From the IMG/VR virus record IMGVR_UViG_3300046008_000691, positions 1-30,652 of that record: DNA of 30,652 nt; one strand, given 5' to 3'. Made by a program: the position numbers and the translations under genes. The notes under the pieces are model-generated. The model saw only the letters and a program-made list of their open reading frames with translations. It ran no database searches and had not been told where the DNA came from. Of this stretch, positions 1 through 7,789 are shown piece after piece (the first letter of the stretch is position 1; every line of letters starts with the position of its first letter). Source of the DNA: a virus.

Positions 1-63
1 TATGCGTCATGCACTGCTATTTCTGGCACATCCGCAAAAGTTCGCACAACAATCGGAGCATAA
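1..63 (+). CDS. C-terminal end of an upstream phage gene (partial)
   Basis: Frame 1 is open from the first base to a TAA at 61-63 and gives a 20-residue tail that includes ASCTAISGTSAK. The stop lies one base before the ATG of the next gene, the tight spacing seen throughout this operon. The motif resembles the end of the next protein (ATCATASTGT), which suggests two related neighbouring genes. The start is outside the window, so function cannot be read. Confidence 0.5.
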   Translation, partial: YASCTAISGTSAKVRTTIGA

Positions 64-64
64 C

Positions 65-757
65 ATGGGCGCAATAAATGTTACACGCGCTGGTGGTTCG
101 GACGTAATCGTAACAACGTGGGCAAGTCGTCCAGCGATTAGCTCGTTAGTGCCTTTCACCGATAAAGTCATCTTTACCGACATCGGCATGGGCGGCAGTG
201 AATGGTATAGCGATGGAGTTCGATACAGGGCTGTTGGTGGGAGTGTTGTTTTAGACGCATTGAGAACTACAGACACAATACCGACGGCATCTTGGTCAGC
301 AAGCACAGGCATACAAGATATTGCGCTTCCGTATAGCGTACCTGCGGGGATATTGCAAGCAGGTGACATTATAGAACTGGAAGGGTTGGCAAATTGCTCC
401 GCTGGAACATCTCTAAACTCAATGTTTATGAACTGGCGCGTTGGCGGGAAGAATGTATCACAATTAAATGCAGTAACACTAACTTACCAAGCCAACGTTA
501 ATGGCGTTAATTCATCAAGCCGCGCAAGTTTCCTGGGTGCTGCAAGACTTGATAGCAACACGCAAATATCTAGCATCAGACCCGCAAGTCCAAGTGGCTA
601 CGGAACACAGAGTGGTACGCAAGTAGCCAGACAAGATACAGTTGTAAATGTAAGCACAACTGCGCTGCCGATTGACATTAGAGCGACGTGTGCAACAGCG
701 TCAACAGGCACATTAGCAATTGAATCTTTCACCGTCACACTTAGAACCTGCGGCTAA
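65..757 (+). CDS. Small phage structural protein, fibre- or decoration-like (230 aa)
   Basis: Starts at the ATG at 65 because GGAG at 55-58 sits six bases upstream; an in-frame ATG at 2 overlaps the previous gene and has no visible ribosome binding site. The N-terminus (MGAINVTRAGGSDVIVTT, then a GGSEWYSDGVRYR segment) is the type seen at the start of many phage tail or fibre proteins, followed by Ser/Thr-rich sequence likely to be beta structure. No enzyme motif is seen. The stop overlaps the terminase start (TAATG). Function is inferred from position and style only; a tail-fibre or capsid-decoration role is equally possible. Confidence 0.6.
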   Translation: MGAINVTRAGGSDVIVTTWASRPAISSLVPFTDKVIFTDIGMGGSEWYSDGVRYRAVGGSVVLDALRTTDTIPTASWSASTGIQDIALPYSVPAGILQAGDIIELEGLANCSAGTSLNSMFMNWRVGGKNVSQLNAVTLTYQANVNGVNSSSRASFLGAARLDSNTQISSIRPASPSGYGTQSGTQVARQDTVVNVSTTALPIDIRATCATASTGTLAIESFTVTLRTCG

Positions 758-2172
758 TGAATAAGCTCGAAATTTTAGCGTTGCTCGAAGAAAAAGAATT
801 GCGCAAATCAAGACGTAAGATTTTGTCGTATTTTCCTGACACGGGCGAACTAAGACGCGAGCTTTACACGAAACATACGTCATTTTTTGAAGCTGGCGCG
901 ACATATCGTCAACGCTTAATGCTTGCGGCGAACCGCGTAGGTAAAACGGAATCCGTTGGTTGTTATGAACTCACATTGCATTTAACGGGCAATTATCCCG
1001 ATTGGTGGGTTGGTAGACGTTTTGACCGTCCGATTAAGGCGTGGGCGGCTGGCGATACGGGTAAAACAGCCCGTGATATTTTGCAACAGAAGTTATTAGG
1101 CAATACAGGCAGTTACGGCACAGGTTTAATCCCATTTGATAACTTGATTGATACCAAAGCTAAATCGGGTATTGCTGACGCAGTAGAGATTATTCTGGTC
1201 AAACACGTTAGCGGTGGTACATCGACACTAAATCTAAAATCTTATGACCAACGTCGCGAAGCTTTCCAAGGTAGTGAACAGGATGTAATTCTACTCGATG
1301 AAGAGCCACCGTTAGACGTTTATACTGAATGTCTTTTGAGAACAATGACTAACAACGGAATGTTAATGCTGACTTTTACACCTCTAATGGGTATTTCAGA
1401 AGTGGTTTTAGCATTTTTGCCAAACGGTCAACTCGCCGAACAAAATGACGGCAGTAAGTTCGTGGTCATGGCAACATGGGACGACGTGCCGCATTTGAGT
1501 GACGCGGTAAAAGCCGAACTACTGGAATCTATCCCACCGTTTCAACGTGATGCACGCTCGAAAGGTGTGCCGCAATTAGGGGCTGGTGCAATTTATCCTG
1601 TACCCGAAAGTGACATTGTTGTGGATGATTTTCCAATCCCCGAACACTGGGCGAAAGTCTATGGCATGGACGTTGGTTGGAATCGCACGGCGGTAGTGTG
1701 GGGCGCAATTGATAGAGATACCGATACGGTTTATTTGTTTAGTGAACATTATCGTGGACAAGCCGAGCCAGTTATCCACGCAGATTCAATTAAATCACGC
1801 GGCGAATGGATAAACGGCGTTATCGACCCAGCGTCACGAGGTCGTAGTCAAGTAGACGGAATGCAGTTGTTTGAGCAATACGTTCAACATGGTTTGTCGC
1901 TGCAACCTGCGGTGAATGCGCGTGAAGCAGGTTTATATGCAGTTTGGCAACGGTTATCCGCTGGCAAGCTAAAAGTCTTTAAGTCGATGTCGAATTGGTT
2001 GAGCGAGTTCCGTTTATATCGGCGCGACGAAAAAGGCAATATCGTAAAAGAGAACGACCATATCATGGACGCAACACGCTATTTAATTATGTCGGGCGTT
2101 GATATAGCGACAACAGAACCAAAGAAAAGAACAACTGATTACTCGCCTCATGCGGGTGGGTGGATGGGATAA
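757..2172 (+). CDS. terL: Terminase large subunit
   Basis: ATP-driven DNA packaging motor with a nuclease that cuts the concatemer during head filling. The 471 residues fit the family. The ATPase half has a Walker A-like ANRVGKTE (about residues 59-66) and Walker B DVILLDEE (about 175-182). The nuclease half has acidic residues in GMDVGWN (about 303), IDPASRG (about 356) and DHIMDATRY (about 434), the expected three-metal-ligand pattern. It overlaps the previous stop (TAATG) and is followed by portal, scaffold and coat, the P22-like order. The small terminase subunit is not adjacent and was not recognised with confidence in the window. Confidence 0.93.
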   Translation: MNKLEILALLEEKELRKSRRKILSYFPDTGELRRELYTKHTSFFEAGATYRQRLMLAANRVGKTESVGCYELTLHLTGNYPDWWVGRRFDRPIKAWAAGDTGKTARDILQQKLLGNTGSYGTGLIPFDNLIDTKAKSGIADAVEIILVKHVSGGTSTLNLKSYDQRREAFQGSEQDVILLDEEPPLDVYTECLLRTMTNNGMLMLTFTPLMGISEVVLAFLPNGQLAEQNDGSKFVVMATWDDVPHLSDAVKAELLESIPPFQRDARSKGVPQLGAGAIYPVPESDIVVDDFPIPEHWAKVYGMDVGWNRTAVVWGAIDRDTDTVYLFSEHYRGQAEPVIHADSIKSRGEWINGVIDPASRGRSQVDGMQLFEQYVQHGLSLQPAVNAREAGLYAVWQRLSAGKLKVFKSMSNWLSEFRLYRRDEKGNIVKENDHIMDATRYLIMSGVDIATTEPKKRTTDYSPHAGGWMG

Positions 2173-2211
2173 TCTGTACACACACTGCACGGTGCGTGGA
2201 CAAAAAAATTA

Positions 2212-2226
2212 CTGTCGTGATGACAG
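2212..2226 (+). promoter_or_regulatory. TGA-loop hairpin ahead of the portal gene
   Basis: CTGTC GTGAT GACAG forms a perfect 5-bp stem around GTGAT, or 6 bp with a G-U pair around TGA. It lies 24 bases before the portal start. It is one of five hairpins in the window with different arms and nearly the same loop (others at 4355, 5257, 12748 and 30124 minus), so it is probably an RNA element. Confidence 0.6.
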
Positions 2227-2250
2227 CAAACTCCGTTACGGATTTATGCA

Positions 2251-4302
2251 ATGGCAAATATCGCAATTAAAGAAAACGAAGATGAAGATTCAGTTGAGGA
2301 TATTCTCGAAGATGCCAAAGAGTTGTTCGAGCGTGCCGCAGAAGTTGAAGCCGACAATCGCAAAGCAGGACTTGAAGATAAGCGTTTTGCAAGACTTGGA
2401 GAGCAGTGGGACGATTCGGTTAAGCATCAACGTGAAATCGACGGCAGACCATGCCTGACAATCAATAAATTACCAGCGTACATTCGCCAAGTAGTGAATG
2501 ATTCGCGTCAAAACAAACCCGCAATCAAATGTCATCCTGTCGATTCTGAATCCGACACGGACACGGCTGAGATTCTAAACGGGTTAATCCGCAACATCGA
2601 ATACACATCAAACGCAGATATTGCCTACGATACAGCCTTAGAAGACGCTGTGACAATGGGCTTTGGTTATTGGCGCGTGAACATCGAACATGCACACGAC
2701 GATACGTTTGATATGGATTTGTGTATTGAGCGCGTGGCTAATCCATTTTCTATTTATGCTGACCCTGATAGTGATTGTGCTGATTCAAGCGATTGGAATT
2801 GCGCGTTTGTGACTGAGCTTGTCACGAAAGACGAATTTGAACGTCGATGGAAAGACAAAGAACAAGCCAATTGGGACTCTTATGAACATCTAGCTGAACC
2901 CTGGATTGATAGTGAGAAAATCCTTGTCTGCGAATACTGGGAGCGAAAACTAAGCAACAAAACAATTGTCCAATTATCAGACGGCACAGTTTTAGACGAA
3001 GACGCATACAAAGAACATCAAGAAATTTACGACGTTTTGGGTATCACTGTTACCAACACACGCGAAGTTGAATCACATAAAGTCATGCAACACATTTTGA
3101 CAGGCGCGGAGGTGCTTGAATCAAAAGAATGGTCGGGTCGTTACATCCCGATTATTCCCGTGTATGGCGATGAGGTGAACATCGAGGGCAAGCGTTATTT
3201 TCGTTCATTGATTCGTGATGCAAAGGACAGTCAACGTCAGTTTAATTTTTGGCGTACTAATGCTACAGAAATGATGGCACTTGCACCAAGAACGCCATTT
3301 ATCGGTAAAAAAGGCGCGTTTAACTCTGACATTGAAAAATGGAATACAGCTAACGTTAAGAATCATCCGTTTATTGAATACGACGGCATCGAGCCACCAA
3401 TGCGTCAACCGTTCCCGCAACCGCCAGTAGGTATGATTCAAGAAGCCATGAATGCAGCGGATGATATTAAATCAATCATCGGCATTTTTGATGCAGGAAT
3501 GGGAGCGCAAGGCAACGAAACCAGCGGCAAAGCGATTCTAGCGCGTCAACGTGAGAGCGACACTTCAACGTTTCATTTCATCGACAACTTATCGCGTGCA
3601 ATCCGTCACACGGGCAGAATCTTAGTTGACCTAATTCCTAGCGTGTACAACGGTCAACGCATTGTGAGGATTTTGGGCGAAGACAAAAAACCGACTAACG
3701 TACCACTTGGAACACCAACAACCACGCCAAAAGGTGTGGAAAAAATCTTTGATTTAACTGTTGGCAAGTATGACGTAACCGTTGAAACAGGCGCGTCATT
3801 TAGCACTAAGCGCGAAGAAGCGGCAAATCAAATGCTCGAGCTCATCCGCGTTATGCCACAAGCGGCTGGGCTGATTAGTGACTTACTCGTTAAAAATCTT
3901 GATTGGAACGGTTCTGAAGAAATATCAGAACGTTTGGCAATGATGTTACCGCCAGAAATCAAAGGTCAAAACCCGCAAATGCAAGCGATGCAACAACAGC
4001 ATCAACAGCAAATACAAATGCTACAAGCGCAATTATCACAAGCAAGTCAGCAGTTACAGGCGTTACAGCTTGACCATTTGATTGACGCTGAAAAATTAAA
4101 AATCGACGGCTTCAAAGCTGAAACAGACCGATTAAAAATCATGCAACCTGCTATGCCGCCTGACCAATTACAGGCGTTGGTGTTGCAAACAGTTCAACAA
4201 GTTTTAAGCAGTCCCGATGTTTTGGGTAATCAACCGATTGTCCCAGCGATACAACCGTATCAACCACCGCCACCTGTGAACATGAACCCACCAGTGCGGT
4301 AA
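2251..4302 (+). CDS. Portal protein, P22-like
   Basis: Forms the dodecameric ring at one capsid vertex through which DNA is packaged and ejected. At 683 aa it is long, as in the P22-like portal family (P22 gp1 is about 725 aa). The segment around CHPVDSESDTDTAEILNG followed by DALEDAVTMGFGYWR-type sequence is typical of that family. The C-terminus is Gln-rich and helical (about residues 560-640, QQQHQQQ), then Pro-rich. The start at 2251 has only a weak CGGA at 2239-2242; an out-of-frame ATG sits at 2246. Position between terminase and scaffold supports the call. Confidence 0.9.
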   Translation: MANIAIKENEDEDSVEDILEDAKELFERAAEVEADNRKAGLEDKRFARLGEQWDDSVKHQREIDGRPCLTINKLPAYIRQVVNDSRQNKPAIKCHPVDSESDTDTAEILNGLIRNIEYTSNADIAYDTALEDAVTMGFGYWRVNIEHAHDDTFDMDLCIERVANPFSIYADPDSDCADSSDWNCAFVTELVTKDEFERRWKDKEQANWDSYEHLAEPWIDSEKILVCEYWERKLSNKTIVQLSDGTVLDEDAYKEHQEIYDVLGITVTNTREVESHKVMQHILTGAEVLESKEWSGRYIPIIPVYGDEVNIEGKRYFRSLIRDAKDSQRQFNFWRTNATEMMALAPRTPFIGKKGAFNSDIEKWNTANVKNHPFIEYDGIEPPMRQPFPQPPVGMIQEAMNAADDIKSIIGIFDAGMGAQGNETSGKAILARQRESDTSTFHFIDNLSRAIRHTGRILVDLIPSVYNGQRIVRILGEDKKPTNVPLGTPTTTPKGVEKIFDLTVGKYDVTVETGASFSTKREEAANQMLELIRVMPQAAGLISDLLVKNLDWNGSEEISERLAMMLPPEIKGQNPQMQAMQQQHQQQIQMLQAQLSQASQQLQALQLDHLIDAEKLKIDGFKAETDRLKIMQPAMPPDQLQALVLQTVQQVLSSPDVLGNQPIVPAIQPYQPPPPVNMNPPVR

Positions 4303-4305
4303 AAA

Positions 4306-4341
4306 CTATACATATCTGAACGTCCATTCACGTTTGTATAG
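4306..4341 (+). promoter_or_regulatory. Nested inverted repeat after the portal stop
   Basis: CTATACA (4306-4312) pairs with TGTATAG (4335-4341), and inside it AACGT pairs with ACGTT around CCATTC, giving an interrupted stem just after the portal stop codon. There is no T tract, so a processing or stabilising RNA structure is more likely than an intrinsic terminator. Confidence 0.4.
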
Positions 4342-4354
4342 ATAAATCTTTAAC

Positions 4355-4369
4355 CCGTCTTGATGGCGG
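4355..4369 (+). promoter_or_regulatory. TGA-loop hairpin ahead of the scaffold gene
   Basis: CCGTC TTGAT GGCGG pairs over five positions, one of them G-U, around TTGAT. It is followed by AGAGGATTTACAAAATG, where AGAGGA is the ribosome binding site. The loop keeps the central TGA of the family although position one is T rather than G. Confidence 0.55.
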
Positions 4370-4396
4370 CAACTTTTCCCGTAGAGGATTTACAAA

Positions 4397-5245
4397 ATGG
4401 AAGACAACGACCAAGTCGAAGGCTTAGAACCTGAAGCAGTCGAGGAAGACGACGATACACAAATTGAATCAGAGTTAGATTCGGACGACGAACAACCTGA
4501 CGACGATTCGCAACCCGAAGAAGACGACGACGAAGAAGTCGAACACGACGGGCAGAAGTACAAAGTCCCAAAAGCCTTAAAACCGCTTTTGATGATGCAA
4601 GCCGATTACACGCAAAAAACGCAATCGTTAGCTGAACAACGCAAAGCCTTTGAATCAGAGCAAACTCAAACGCAACAAGCGATTCAGCAAAACATTCGTG
4701 AAATTGCGAAAGTCGCGGCAATTGATGAACGCCTCCAGCAATTCCAAAAAGTGAACTGGCAGTCGTTATCAAATGAAGACCCGTTGCAAGCGCAACAACT
4801 TTGGTTTGAGTTTCAGAATTTAAAAGAAACACGCGGTCAAACCGTCCAGCAAATCCAGCAAAACGACGCACGCCGACAAGCAGAAACGCAGCAACGCCTA
4901 GCGACTGCATCAGCAGAAGGCAACGCAGTTTTAGCAAAAGAATTGCCAGGCTGGGGGCAAGAAATGGCAACCAACATTTTGACGTTTGCACACAAAGAGT
5001 TGGGTTACGCGGTTGAAGATTTACAAACAATCACTGACCCGCGAATTGTCAAGACGTTGCACGCGGCAATGATTGGTCATCAAGTGTTAAACAAAAAAGC
5101 AGTACCAGCGAAAAAACCGACAACACCCGCAACACCAGTGAAAACCGTCGGCAAATCTGCACCCGCAACTAAAAATCCTGAACGAATGACAACGGACGAA
5201 TGGATGCGTAGCAGAAATCAGCAGTTACGAAAAAAACAACGTTAA
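4397..5245 (+). CDS. Capsid scaffold protein
   Basis: 282-aa internal scaffold that guides coat assembly. The N-terminal 50 residues are extremely acidic (runs of Asp and Glu), the middle (about 60-170) is a Gln- and Glu-rich helical, probably coiled-coil region, and the C-terminus is basic (ends QLRKKQR). Scaffold proteins commonly bind coat through a basic C-terminal helix. It sits between portal and coat with a good ribosome binding site (AGAGGA). There is no sequence motif that proves the role; composition and position carry the call. Confidence 0.8.
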   Translation: MEDNDQVEGLEPEAVEEDDDTQIESELDSDDEQPDDDSQPEEDDDEEVEHDGQKYKVPKALKPLLMMQADYTQKTQSLAEQRKAFESEQTQTQQAIQQNIREIAKVAAIDERLQQFQKVNWQSLSNEDPLQAQQLWFEFQNLKETRGQTVQQIQQNDARRQAETQQRLATASAEGNAVLAKELPGWGQEMATNILTFAHKELGYAVEDLQTITDPRIVKTLHAAMIGHQVLNKKAVPAKKPTTPATPVKTVGKSAPATKNPERMTTDEWMRSRNQQLRKKQR

Positions 5246-5256
5246 AAACAACTTTC

Positions 5257-5271
5257 TCGCCGTGACGGCGA
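5257..5271 (+). promoter_or_regulatory. TGA-loop hairpin ahead of the coat gene
   Basis: TCGCC GTGAC GGCGA; the loop-closing G and C can also pair, giving a 6-bp stem with a TGA triloop. It is followed by AGGATTATCAAAATG, almost the same leader as the scaffold gene. It lies 13 bases ahead of the coat ATG. Confidence 0.6.
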
Positions 5272-5284
5272 CAGGATTATCAAA

Positions 5285-6487
5285 ATGGCAAATACAGTAT
5301 TAACATCCAGTATTATTACCAAAGAAGCACTTCGTGTTCTCCACAGTAAGTTAACATTTATCGGAAACATCTCAAGAACTTACGATAGCTCGTTTGCAAA
5401 AACAGGCGCGAAAATTGGTGATACGCTAAAAATCCGCTTCCCAAACCAGTACACAGTTCGCACGGGCAAAACATTAAGTACACAAGACACGACCGAAACT
5501 AACACTACTTTGCAAGTTGCAACGCAAAAAGGTGTGGACGTGAATTTCTCAAGTGCTGAATTGACGCTGTCACTTGATGATTTCAGTTCGCGTATTCTTG
5601 ACCCTGCGCTGTCAGTCTTAGCGGCTAACATCGAGGCGGATGCGCTCACGATGTACAAAGACATTTACAATTCAGTCGGTACAGCAGGCACAGTTCCAAC
5701 TGGCACGGATGCACTCAAAACGTACTTACAAGCACGTCAAAAATTAAACGAAAGTTTAACGCCGATGGACAACAACAGAACGATGCACTTGTTGCCGATT
5801 TCGACAGTTGAAATTGTGAACTCGTTAAAAGGATTGTTCCAAGATTCTAAAGCGATTACGGAACAATACCGTGAGGGCGAAATGGGACGTACCGCTGGCT
5901 TTGACTGGTACGAAAACACCTTGTTACCAACACACACAATTGGTAACAAAGTAGCATCGTTGACCGTTTCGGGCGCGACGCAAACAGGTTCGTCTTTGGT
6001 AATTGGCGGCACTGCGAACAACGATACATTCAAAGCAGGTACAGTATTTACTATCGCTGGCGTGTTCCAGGTTCATCCAGAATCAAAAGCGGTCATGGCA
6101 TCGTTACAGCAATTTGTCGTTACGGCAGATTTAACAGCAACCACCACAACTGCAACAATCGGCATTAGTCCACCAATCGTAACAAGTGGCGCAGCACAAA
6201 ACGTTAATGCGTCACCTGCCAACAGCGCGGCGATTACGGTCGTTGGTTCAGCAAACACAGGTTACGGTCAAAACTTAGCATTCCACAAAGATGCGTTCAG
6301 CTTTGCAACGGCTGACTTAGTGATGCCACAAGGCGTTGATTTTGCGCGTCGTGAAGTGTTCGACGGTATTTCAATGCGTATTGTTCGCGCGTATGACATT
6401 AACAACGACAACTTACCTTGCCGTATTGATGTGCTTTACGGCTACAAAACGATTCGCCCACAAATGGCGTGCCGTGTGACTAACTAA
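5285..6487 (+). CDS. Major capsid (coat) protein, P22 gp5-like
   Basis: Main shell protein, 400 aa (P22 gp5 is 430). The N-terminus (ITKEALRVLHSKLTFIGNIS, then a GAKIGDTLKIRFP segment) and the stretch VDVNFSSAELTLSLDDFS are characteristic of the P22 coat-protein family with an HK97 fold. Residues about 210-310 form a Gly/Thr/Ala-rich insertion with beta character. AGGA at 5273-5276 is the ribosome binding site. High expression is expected; it directly follows the scaffold as in P22. Confidence 0.92.
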   Translation: MANTVLTSSIITKEALRVLHSKLTFIGNISRTYDSSFAKTGAKIGDTLKIRFPNQYTVRTGKTLSTQDTTETNTTLQVATQKGVDVNFSSAELTLSLDDFSSRILDPALSVLAANIEADALTMYKDIYNSVGTAGTVPTGTDALKTYLQARQKLNESLTPMDNNRTMHLLPISTVEIVNSLKGLFQDSKAITEQYREGEMGRTAGFDWYENTLLPTHTIGNKVASLTVSGATQTGSSLVIGGTANNDTFKAGTVFTIAGVFQVHPESKAVMASLQQFVVTADLTATTTTATIGISPPIVTSGAAQNVNASPANSAAITVVGSANTGYGQNLAFHKDAFSFATADLVMPQGVDFARREVFDGISMRIVRAYDINNDNLPCRIDVLYGYKTIRPQMACRVTN

Positions 6488-6495
6488 ACCCGTTA

Positions 6496-6517
6496 GGGCG
6501 TGGTTTCGGCTACGCCC
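6496..6517 (+). promoter_or_regulatory. Strong hairpin after the coat gene
   Basis: GGGCGTGG pairs with GCTACGCCC-side bases (8 bp, one G-U) around TTTCGG, nine bases after the coat stop, and is followed by GTTTTG. It could be a partial terminator that lowers expression of downstream genes, or a 3' stabiliser of coat mRNA. AAGGAGA for the next gene follows directly. Confidence 0.5.
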
Positions 6518-6536
6518 GTTTTGAAGGAGATTAAAA

Positions 6537-6776
6537 ATGATTGAATATCCAAAAGCCGTATATCAAGGCGAAAACCAAAGCAGTTACATTGCAAAAATAG
6601 TTAATGATTCGGACGAAGAACTTTTGGCGCAAGCAGAAGGTTTTGTTGATTATTACGATTTAGGTAAAGCAAACAAAAAATCCAAAAAATCAAACACTGT
6701 TGAGGCGGTAGACAATGGCAATAACGAATTACTCGACACTTCAATCGGCGATAGCGAATTGGCTGCACCGCAATGA
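6537..6776 (+). CDS. Small phage protein of unknown function (79 aa)
   Basis: Has a textbook ribosome binding site (AAGGAGA, seven bases before ATG), so it is very likely translated well. The sequence begins MIEYPKAVYQG and contains a Lys/Ser-rich patch (KANKKSKKS) followed by an acidic C-terminus. Nothing in it is recognisable. Its last 62 bases overlap the adaptor gene in another frame. Position between coat and adaptor suggests a head-completion or head-tail joining accessory role, which is inference. Confidence 0.65.
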   Translation: MIEYPKAVYQGENQSSYIAKIVNDSDEELLAQAEGFVDYYDLGKANKKSKKSNTVEAVDNGNNELLDTSIGDSELAAPQ

Positions 6777-7341
6777 TTTAACGGAAACAATCCCTGACTT
6801 TATCGCGCTGGCAGAATCACGGATTAACCGTGTTTTTTCAGCGCGAGGGACTGAAACCGAAGCGTTATTAACGGCAACGCCACATAGCGAATTTGTTGAT
6901 TTACCGTCTGATTTTGGCTCGCCAATCGTGCTATGGCTTGAATCATTTGTGCCGCGTCAAGAATTGATATTAAAGCAAGCAAGCGAACTAGATTACTCAC
7001 CGATTGAATCTTACCCGAACTTTTGGGCAGTTAAATCAAATCAAATTCAGTTCGATAGGATTGCAAGTGACGGCTATCCGCTACGTTTGCGCTATGTTCA
7101 AACTATCAATATCGCCACGACTGACACCAATTACATTTTGACAAACTACCCCGATATTTATTTGTTCGGGGCGTTGGTTGAAGCGGCGGTGTTTATTCGG
7201 GACATGGAGCAAATGCAAGTCTGGCAACAAAAACTCGATGTGGCAATGATTGAAGCGCAAGGCAGTGAAAACACGGTGAAAAACTCATTATTAACTTGTG
7301 AAAACGTCACAAAATCACGTTTTAGTATTATCGCGGGGTAA
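6715..7341 (+). CDS. Head-tail adaptor protein
   Basis: 208 aa resembling phage adaptor proteins of the SU10/P22-like type that dock under the portal and connect it to the tail. The N-terminus (MAITNYSTLQSAIANWLHR, then DLTETIPDFIALAESRINR) is the typical opening, and the C-terminal half is helical. The start ATG at 6715 has GAGG at 6702-6705 inside the upstream gene. It is placed directly after coat plus one small ORF, as expected. It also fits the gp4-like connector role in P22-type virions; the exact structural position is inferred. Confidence 0.75.
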   Translation: MAITNYSTLQSAIANWLHRNDLTETIPDFIALAESRINRVFSARGTETEALLTATPHSEFVDLPSDFGSPIVLWLESFVPRQELILKQASELDYSPIESYPNFWAVKSNQIQFDRIASDGYPLRLRYVQTINIATTDTNYILTNYPDIYLFGALVEAAVFIRDMEQMQVWQQKLDVAMIEAQGSENTVKNSLLTCENVTKSRFSIIAG

Positions 7342-7343
7342 GC

Positions 7344-7787
7344 ATGGCACTCGAAACAGCAACATTTATCAACGAATTAAACGTTACAAATCCGACACCA
7401 GCCGACGCAAAATCGCAAGGCGACGACCACTTGCGATTGATAAAAAGCACGATTAAAAATACGTTCCCAAACATATTGGGCGCGGTTGTCGCGTCGCATA
7501 CCGCATTAAATTACACGGTAAATGTCACAAGTGATATTCAAATGCAATTTAATAATGAAACAACAGAAAGAAAAAGTGAGGATTTATTGCGTGGCCTTAT
7601 ATCTGGACAGTCATGGAGTGGAACGCATGATTTCACAAATACTTCACTTACCGTTCCTGCAAAAAATATCAGCGATAACTCCATGAGTGCAGCTTCAACT
7701 TCTTTTGTGCAAGCATTAATTCTTAATGCCTCATTGAGCAATCCTACCAATCGATTTGCCTACATTTTATCTTTAGCGAGCCTGTAA
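7344..7787 (+). CDS. Tail fibre-base protein (147 aa)
   Basis: The first 50 residues carry a motif widespread at the N-terminus of phage tail fibre and appendage proteins: FINELNVTNPTPADAKSQGD followed by DHLRLIKSTIKNTFPNI. In relatives this part attaches a fibre to the tail and is followed by a receptor-binding shaft. Here the protein is short and the shaft is lacking, so the receptor-binding function may be supplied by the next gene, which begins two bases later. The C-terminal half is unremarkable. Confidence 0.7.
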   Translation: MALETATFINELNVTNPTPADAKSQGDDHLRLIKSTIKNTFPNILGAVVASHTALNYTVNVTSDIQMQFNNETTERKSEDLLRGLISGQSWSGTHDFTNTSLTVPAKNISDNSMSAASTSFVQALILNASLSNPTNRFAYILSLASL

Positions 7788-7789
7788 AT

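Noticed and set aside
4350-5030. 226-codon minus-strand frame opposite the scaffold gene
   Set aside because: It lies wholly opposite a well-supported scaffold gene, has no ribosome binding site, and its Leu/Arg-rich product is what the Gln- and Glu-rich scaffold codons give in reverse.
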